A stretch of 64,000 nt of DNA, taken from assembly GCA_002682825.1 (NCBI GenBank), contig NOKP01000025.1, positions 563,746 through 627,745 on the forward strand, written 5' to 3'. The translations under genes were made by a program, and so were the position numbers. The DNA comes from Neonectria sp. B-13. Lineage: Eukaryota > Ascomycota > Sordariomycetes > Hypocreales > Nectriaceae. Below are positions 56,966-64,000 of this stretch, piece after piece; positions within the stretch are counted from its first letter, which is position 1; every line of letters starts with the position of its first letter. The notes below the pieces were generated by a model that saw only the letters and a program-made list of their open reading frames with translations, was not told the DNA's origin and did not search any database.

Positions 56966-58503
56966 ATGTCGAGCTGGCGAACTAAGACGACCGACTCCGT
57001 GCAGTCGGTCCAGACCAGGCTGGGCAAGATTGTAAAAAAAGCCCCCGCCGATGACCACAACGTCACTGCCATGATTAAGGATTACGAGGCTGGCGATATT
57101 GCCATTACCAAGGTGAGCCTCCTCGCTGGCTTTTGAGACCCTCGCGGCTAACACAAGGCCCTTCGCCGCAGATCATCAATGAAGCCAAATGTCTCCAGCT
57201 TGCCTGGCACGACATGGCTTTCTCTCAACTCGGCATCGCCAATGCCTTCCTGGAGCTGTATGATCCCATCGGCGCAGAGGCAGAGGAGGGGGAGGAGCAG
57301 CGCATTGCCCCCGTAGCTACGCCGCGCGATGTTTTGAGGCGGTCGACTGACCTGCAACAAGTCTACGCAAGCCTTCACGAGGAAATGCGAGACGAGATCA
57401 CTGCGATGGAAACGCTGTTACTCCGTCCCGCCACCGATGCAAAGGACCTGATCCAGCCCATCAAAAAGACCATCAAGAAGCGGGACAAGATGCGAGTCGA
57501 CTTTGAGAACGCCCAGGCCAAAGTCACAAAGCTGCAGAGAAAGCCCGGCAAATCTCCTAAAGAGGAGACTCAGCTGGCAAAAGCTCAGCTTGATTTGTCA
57601 GTTCTGTCAGAGGTTCGTGAGCCCACCCGAATGCCAGTTGGCACCCTTTGCCGCCGCGGCTTCAATGCCTTGTCTATCTACTTACACTCGCATCACTAGG
57701 CCTTTGAGACAGCAGATTCTCACCTGCGAGAGACTCTGCCCCCTCTCGTGCATGCCATCTCCAGCATTATCTCACCCCTGCTCGCTAGCGTCATATTGAT
57801 ACAAAATCGTTTGCTGGGCCTCTGTTATACTGTCGTTCACGAGTACTGCCAGGAGAACGGGTTCCCGTCACCTGCACCCCCCATGGAAAGCGTTGTCGCA
57901 GACTGGGAGCACGCCTTTGGGCCTATTGCGTCAGAAGTCGAATCTTTCTCGTCTGTTCGCAAGCACTTGGCGTTGCATAGGAAGCCAGAAAGCGAAAATT
58001 CGCTTAGAGGCCGAACTGTGTCATTTCAACGGTTGAAGGCCCCTCTGTCTCGTGTAACTTCAGCCTCATCCCAGCCTCACACGTCTCCCGACCGAAGCCC
58101 AGAGCCTGAACAACCGGCTCCGACACCCAAGATTCAGTCGACAGCTACCACGCCAGGCGGCCTGGCTGTGCCGACCGATTTCACGTCTGCCACTGTATTG
58201 CGCGGATCACGTAGCACATCGTGCCTCAAATCTCAGCAAAGCGACTACTTTGGCCGAGCGGCGATAGCCAAGAAGAAACCCCCGCCCCCACCACCAGGAC
58301 CGAAGCCCAAGAGATCGATGGAGTTCGTGGAGGCTCAGTTCGACTTTCAAGGAACGGGCGCCGACGACTTATCCTTCAGGGCGGGAGACAGGATCCGTGT
58401 CATCCAGCGGACTAACACTGACCAGGACTGGTGGCGAGGGGAGCTTGGGGGCTATCAGGGAAGCTTTCCGGCGAACTACTGCAGTCCGATGGCCTCCAAC
58501 TAA
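56966..58503 (+). CDS. Amphiphysin-like BAR-SH3 protein (Rvs167/Hob family)
   Basis: It shapes membrane at endocytic sites and links it to cortical actin. The model is join of 56966-57112, 57172-57612 and 57700-58503, 463 residues, with both introns in phase. The second intron uses a GTTCGT donor, because the nearby GTGAGC donor would cause a stop. The BAR domain covers about 10-255: N-E-A-K-C-L-Q-L-A-W-H-D-M-A-F-S-Q-L lies at its start, and long charged helices include K-K-T-I-K-K-R-D-K-M-R-V-D-F. A Ser/Pro linker follows, with the proline tract P-P-P-P-P-P-G-P-K-P-K at about 390-399. The C-terminal SH3 domain (405-463) is complete, with A-Q-F-D-F, D-D-L-S-F, D-W-W-R-G-E and F-P-A-N-Y-C. The proline tract next to the SH3 domain could bind it intramolecularly. 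I cannot assign it to RVS167 itself rather than a paralogue. Confidence 0.88.
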
Positions 58504-58915
58504 TTGTTACGAAAAGTAATCACCCGTTTGAAACGGGCTGGACGCGTCTTTTCCAGGTGCGTTGCTGACTACGGCCATTTATTTATCTGAGGGAGGAGTC
58601 AAGGCCCATACGCCAAAATCAAGAATGCTTTCTTCCATGTGTTTTCATCATAATCTCTAAGGGTATCTATCATGCCTTGAAGTGTGTGTGTGTGCGCTGC
58701 CAGAAGCGGCATTTGTATCAGAATTCCTCCCGTTCACCCAAGCCTGGACCGAACCATGCTGCTGAAAATGCCAAACCCAACGAACGCCCGAAAATGCAAC
58801 TATCTGCACAGGTTCAGAGTCGGGCACGTGTATAGCCGACGCATTCGAGAGCCTGGTGTTGAACTTTTGATAATGAAAGACGATATAGAAAAAAATGTGT
58901 GACTTGAGCAGCGAA
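58504..58915. other. Convergent 3' region
   Basis: About 410 bp between two converging genes; it should hold both 3' untranslated regions. No gene is seen. Confidence 0.5.
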
Positions 58916-60908
58916 TCATAGGCCGCCCGGATGACCAAATGGATCTTCCCGTCCACCGTCTCTGTTTATGCTCATGTAACTTCCACCAGCGGACTCTAGG
59001 GTCATCGGGGTCACAGGTCCTGGACTACCCAGGGGAAGGAGCTTGGGGGACATGGGCTTGAGGGGGGCCGGAGTAGTGAAGCGCGTGTCCCGAATTCGGA
59101 TGCTGCCGAACGAAGAGTCGGTTCCCCGTTTCGCGTTGGAGCTGACTGAGCTGCCGAGGAGCTCGTTGGCGGCCATGCTGGCTTGGGCAACCATGTCGCG
59201 CTGATACTGCTGGAGCTTGCGCTTGATCTCCGACTCGGGGGTTGCTATTTGAAAGCGGTCCGGAGGTCGGAGATTTACGTCGGAGTCAGAGGCAGAGGTA
59301 GAGGCCAGCGATGCCGAAAATGACGGACGCAGGGAAGTCTGACTATCGGCTCGCTGCTCGTAGTTGGAGGGATAGTACTTGCCCATGGGCAGGGGGCTGT
59401 CGTGGAATCCGGCAGGGAGGAAGGAGGCGACGGGGGTGTTGGACTGGGCCATGGACAAGCCTGGAGCTGGGTTTGACGTTGGGCGATCGGCGTAGGCGGG
59501 CCTCGAGTCAGGGACAAGACCCATGGACTGATGGCGGGCCATCCTGGCGTCGTGGTGGGCTTGGAATGGATGAGGGCGGTGGACGCGACTGTTTGGGTCT
59601 TCGTGGAGGGGAAAGTAGCCTCTGTAGGAAGGGCAATTGGTTAGCGATTGTTGGAGGGAATCGAGGAGGTGGAGGAGGATGACATACCCTGGGAGATCAC
59701 CGCGTGCTGAGAGAGGTTCCGGGGGAGTGCGAATAGGAGCGGCACTGAAGCGTCTATGCTGAGGTAGCTCGATGACTATCGGAGTACTGCCGTTGTTGCT
59801 GTGGGTGCGTGGAGTGGCAGGGCGTGATGATGATGATGCCGAGGGAGTGTCATGATCTACTGGAGAAGGTACAGGTGAGCGATTGAGAAGGGGAGGCACG
59901 AGACTTTATAAACGCGAGCATGAATAAGCAGGGAAGAGTTAGAGCGGGATATATTAGAGCACTGGGCTGGGGCCGTCATCACTAAACGGTCGGCCCAGTT
60001 CGGGGAGAACGGGGCCGCTACCCCGCCATTGCTGGCGTTGCTGGGTGTGTGGGGTAATTGATTAATGTCCGTAGGGTCCGGACCAAGTGACCAGCAAACC
60101 GGGCAGGTGGCCAAGTAGCAGACGCAGACATGGCGGAGGATGCAAAAGGGGAAGATGAAAGGGAGGAAGGAAAAGAGGAGGCATCTGGGAGTTCCACCCG
60201 CGGCATGCGCCACGAGAGGGTTTGAACGTCCATTGGCGGTTGGCAGGTTTCGGAACTGATGAGGGGACGGCCTCGTGGCCATGTTCGCGAGGTGCGTGGT
60301 GGCGGCTTCTAGCTTGGCGCTGCTTGGGCGCCCGTCGATCTGGTGTGCAGCACCTGGCCGAGTTGGTGGTGGTGCGTGCAGCTTGCTCCGTTCTTCTGCG
60401 GCGGCGTTCCAGAGATGGGGGATTGGAGAATTGGGTCATGTCTCGGGTGGGATTTTGTCGAAGACCATGGCCGCGTTACGTACAAGGTATGTTCGTCTCT
60501 CGCGTGGATGTCGTGTGACGAAACGAATGCCAGCATTCCTGGGCAGCAGGGCTGGCGGATCGTGAAGAGGGAATGGGGCATGGCCGATTGATAGGCGCAA
60601 AGGCAATGGAATGCAGCTGCACACAAGAAACAAAGAAAAAACTCTCCCATCTTACCTCGAATCTGGGCACTTCGAAACCCACCCACGTCGTCTGCATCCC
60701 AGAAGAAGCCATCGCGAGCGGGAGCTCGTCTGCTCGACAGCGGCGTCGGCGTGTTGCGGCCGGACACGACGTCGGGGCCAAAGTCCTCGGAGAGCGGGCT
60801 GTTGTTGTTGGACGGGAGGGACAAGTCGGACACGGACCGGCCCGGCATGGACGGCCGCAGCCGGGGTGAGAGATACGGAGATTTGAGGGACCGCGCGAAG
60901 TTGGCCAT
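58916..60908 (-). CDS. Conserved fungal Ser/Pro-rich protein of unknown function
   Basis: Three coding blocks are clear: 60908-60656 (starting M-A-N-F-A-R-S-L-K-S-P-Y-L-S-P-R-L-R-P-S), 59903-59688 (V-P-P-L-L-N-R-S-P-V-P-S-P) and 59621-58916. The last junction is a clean GT-AG intron (59,687-59,622) giving D-L-P-G-G-Y-F-P-L-H-E-D. The first junction (60,655-59,904) has good GT-AG ends but leaves the frame one base out, so a micro-exon, another splice site or a one-base error must be assumed. The coding blocks total about 390 residues. The protein is disordered, rich in Ser, Pro and Arg, with a short helix-prone stretch E-S-E-I-K-R-K-L-Q-Q-Y-Q-R-D. It feels familiar from other Pezizomycotina, but I know no function. 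Confidence 0.65.
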
Positions 60909-63900
60909 GATGGCGTTGTTGCCGTTGTCGTCGTTGTTTTCGCCGTTGTCGTCTTGGATGGAGCTGGTTTCTCGGAGCGGGTGTTGTTGGTGGTGTTGCG
61001 TGGCCCGGTCGGTCAGTCGACGTTGCGTTATCAGGTGCCAGCGCAGTTGCATCGGTGGAAAGAACAAAGGATGGATGGCGACAACGGGAGTATTGCAACG
61101 AGGGTTCTAGAACTGCCCTGATGCCGGTCGAGGGATCTTTCTTTGTTTTGTATGGCTCGTTGTTGCTTTCCAGCTGTGGTAAGGAGATTGCAGTGGAGGA
61201 TCGACGAGGGCGAGTTAAGGATGCAACGGAGAACGCCGAAAGGAATGGGCTGAGATCTGATAGGGAAGAATATAAAGATAGGAGATGGGTGGAATCGTGG
61301 CTGAGAGATGGGATGAGATGGAGTGGAATGATAAGAGGCGGAGAGGAAGAATAACGGGAGGGGAGGGAAGAGAAGGGGAGAAGAGGGTGAAAAAGCCAAG
61401 ATATTCCTTGAGTGTGTGAGTTCATGGGCGAGGCTCACAGCGCTCAAGAGGGCTGGATGATCCGACCCGAACGACAGATGGGGGGATTTCTTTTTTGGGA
61501 ACAACTAACCCAGTCTAGTCCAAACCCTGCGTCTGCGCGTTTCTCGCTCTCCGACTCTGACTCTGACTCTCACTTCTCTGACACACTCATTACCACTCGT
61601 CGCCACGCTGTCTCTCATCGACCCTTCGGTCCTTGGAATAAGCTAATGATCCAGTGGGTTTTGCCGCAGAGAAGCGAGCCCAAGAGCCCAAGGGCCCCCG
61701 TCGAAGGGCTGAACCGTTCCCACGCTGTCGTCATTAGTTGATTAGCTCTCCAAGCGCCGCCCCTGGCCCTTGTCCCCTGCAAGAAAAAATGAATAAGAGA
61801 AGGGCTGTGAACTTGATCGATGATCTGAAGCTACGTACGTGCTTTGCGTGCGACGGGACGTGCTGTATGTAGATGCACTAGCAGCGGTGGCCATTTTCGT
61901 CGAGGATTTCCGGTGCAGGTACGGAGTAGGTGGTGGGGTGTACGACAGACAGCCTCTTCTTGGGATAAAAGAACTGATGCAACACGAGGCTTACCTTCAG
62001 TCTTCGAGTCTGTTTCTGCTGGTCTTAAGTTTGTTTGCCTGTTTATTCGTTTACAGCCTGTTGACTCTCCAACGACGTGCAAACGAATGGTAACTGCCAC
62101 TTGGCATCATCGCCGCGGACAAAGCCACCCGTCTTTGTAGCAATTTGTTCCGACACTCCCGCTCCTCCTCCCGCCTCCTTGCCCCGTCGCTGAACTTGAT
62201 TCAACCACATCCCCGCTCTCGTCAGGCCCCCAAATGACGCCGCCGAGAGACGGACGAGCCCCCCCCGGCCCGCGCACCCGAAGAGAGAACTTGGCACCCA
62301 AGACGGCATTTTTGCTAAGACAAAACACGTCCCCCATTCCCCCATGTGCTTCATGCAAACCGTGCCAATGGTCACAGCAATGGGGTAGCAAGATCGTCTG
62401 TCTCACCTCTCAATGCGCTGGACCTCTCCCTGCCGCGTATCTCGTCAATCCTGGGCCGGCGGCCCTTCCCGGCGTACATTGTAGATAAAGGCGAGGATCG
62501 TTGCCATGCCGCGACAAGTCTTTGTCTCTGGCTGAGCGCGTTTGATGGCGAAAAAGCGTGCGAATCTCCCGCCTTTTTGCTTATCTCACAGACATTTTTT
62601 GTGAACCAGTTGCCCGCGGAGAAAGAGAGGGTCCATCAATGATTGATCGTCGCCGTTTTACCCATGTCCATGCCGTCCATCGTCCGTCGTCCGTCGTCCG
62701 TCGTCCTCTCGTGGCTCTCTCCGTCTCGCCCTACCGGTTGCCAGACCCCCCCCACTGACGGATTCGCACGGACCTCTCGACTGGAAGTTGCAGCGAGATG
62801 AATTAGAAACTCTGCCCGAGCGTCTGGGCGTCGGAGCTCGGGTTTCGTACCTGTGTTTGGAATGATGTGGGCATCAAAGAAGAAATCCGTAGCGGAAGTT
62901 GGGTGCGGCTGCAAGAACCATGTTGGACCTGGTGGGTTTGGTGGGTTCGGCGCCATGATGATGACGTCGTTTGAGGGCCCTTTCTGGCTTCGTGTGATTG
63001 GCTTCCTGGGACCTGGGCTGGGTCAACTTCTTAAGAATTGATCTTCTTTCGCCTAGCACCACCATCGTCGTCATCGTTATGGGTTGTCACTCGCTTTTCC
63101 CACAACCAAAGTTGACTAACGGACAGGATGGATGGACCCTGGTTTCGCGCTTCGTCTCTTAGGCTCTCCCGACTTGCCCACCTCATTTCCCTGGAGCAGA
63201 ACCGTTTCTGTCCTCCGTCCCATTCCCGCCGCTGATCGTCATCCCCCCGGCCCTCCTATGGCCCGGCGCATTCACATGGAACCCCGCTGGCGACTGGAAG
63301 TGGTCCGATATCTACGTCGATGTGCATCTCATCTCCCTCTTTGGCAGTTTACACTCCGTGCGATATCAACCCCAGACCCAAGAAGGCTCGGCAGACTGAC
63401 GTTCTCTCTCCTGTGGTTGCAACAGCCGGTCCTTGTCACCCAACTTGCCAACCCAAGAATGCAATCCACATAAAGAGTCAGCTGGGCGTGCAATCAAGAT
63501 CTACAACCCCCCCGTTTACCATTCGGAGACTCTTGACGCCCTCATGCTACCGTCACACGAAAGATCGCCTCGTTACCATGTCACGACAAGTTGTTACATA
63601 GTAGGTATCCGCAAATGACGAGATTAAATAACTAAATGGTGTTGTATCCTGGGTAATCTGGTAGGTCGGACGTGGGCTCGCTGTTCTGCACCCAGCAGGG
63701 TGTAGGATATTAGGATCCATCGATGGGGTTGAGCAAATTCAAACCATTAAAAGCAAAGTAGTCCAGACAAAATAGCCCGACCAGCAGGCCTGGAAATTCG
63801 CCCTCGTATATCCCCGTTCCAGGACTTCAGTTGCCAGACCGCTAAGCCTGGCCAGCCCTCTCCATCATGACTTCCTTGTCTTCTGTGTCCACCTTCGCAC

Positions 63901-64000
63901 ATTTGTCTTGCCGTGAAGACACCGGGATCGTCGTCTAGACATGCGCGCGGCCAGTGAAGCGTGATCTCGTGTCGCGGTGCCTCCACCAGTAGCCAAACGA
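60909..64000. other. 3.1 kb at the right end without a recognised gene
   Basis: 60,909-61,450 is pyrimidine-rich on the minus strand and suits the promoter and leader of the gene to the left. Beyond it many short frames exist on both strands, none with a family motif or consistent splice signals. A gene just past 64,000 could have its leader here. Confidence 0.4.
62674..62708. repeat. Short CGTCGTC-type microsatellite
   Basis: CATCGTCCGTCGTCCGTCG continues as several near-identical 7-bp units (CGTCGTC/CGTCCGT). No evident function. Confidence 0.7.

Noticed and set aside
60012..60282. Possible intermediate exon of the Ser/Pro-rich gene
   Set aside because: I looked for a short exon that would repair the frame between 59,904 and 60,655 but found none with convincing splice sites and family-like sequence.

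Overview
The window is fungal nuclear DNA from a filamentous ascomycete (Pezizomycotina). A Sordariomycete, perhaps of the Hypocreales, is my best guess from protein style; the species cannot be told. The evidence is short GT-AG introns of about 50-85 nt with CTGAC-like branch points, Zn2Cys6 regulators, and transposons degraded by C-to-T and G-to-A transitions on both strands, the mark of repeat-induced point mutation (RIP).

Bases 1 to about 27,300 are an extremely AT-rich, gene-free compartment. Bases 1-12,629 form a giant inverted repeat: base p pairs with base 12,630-p, and the arms match in every stretch I compared. The centre is unresolved (a run of N at 6,166-6,265). Each arm carries a RIP-ruined Ty3/Gypsy integrase plus chromodomain, a 681-bp hAT-like MITE, a 190-bp LTR and a small GC-rich island. 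From 12.6 to about 21.9 kb lies a second, minus-strand Gypsy chromovirus remnant. It is broken by several copies of a ~1-kb retroposon-like repeat that is flanked by 12-14 bp target duplications. LTR fragments, a 170-bp TG...CA insertion and more retroposon copies continue to 26.5 kb. RIP damage fades between 27.1 and 27.5 kb.

From 28.6 kb the sequence is ordinary gene-bearing DNA. The first three genes look like a small regulated cluster: a lambda-crystallin-type 3-hydroxyacyl-CoA dehydrogenase (-), a Zn2Cys6 regulator with a long AlcR-like loop (-), and a Dal5/TNA1-type permease (+). Two or three copies of the palindrome CGGATCCG lie upstream of each. This suggests that the regulator controls its own gene and both neighbours, with the permease importing a carboxylate that the dehydrogenase helps to degrade. 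Next is a single-exon kinase/HAD phosphatase/uracil phosphoribosyltransferase fusion (-).

After a small conserved protein and an uncertain hypothetical gene come mostly housekeeping and regulatory genes. These are the tRNA adenosine deaminase Tad2 (-), two putative regulators that each carry only half of a zinc cluster (-,-), an Mte1/ZGRF1-like genome-stability protein (-), an amphiphysin-like BAR-SH3 protein (+) and a Ser/Pro-rich conserved protein (-). About 3 kb at the right end shows no convincing gene. Exon junctions were worked out by hand from frame, splice signals and remembered family patterns; no alignment or search was run.
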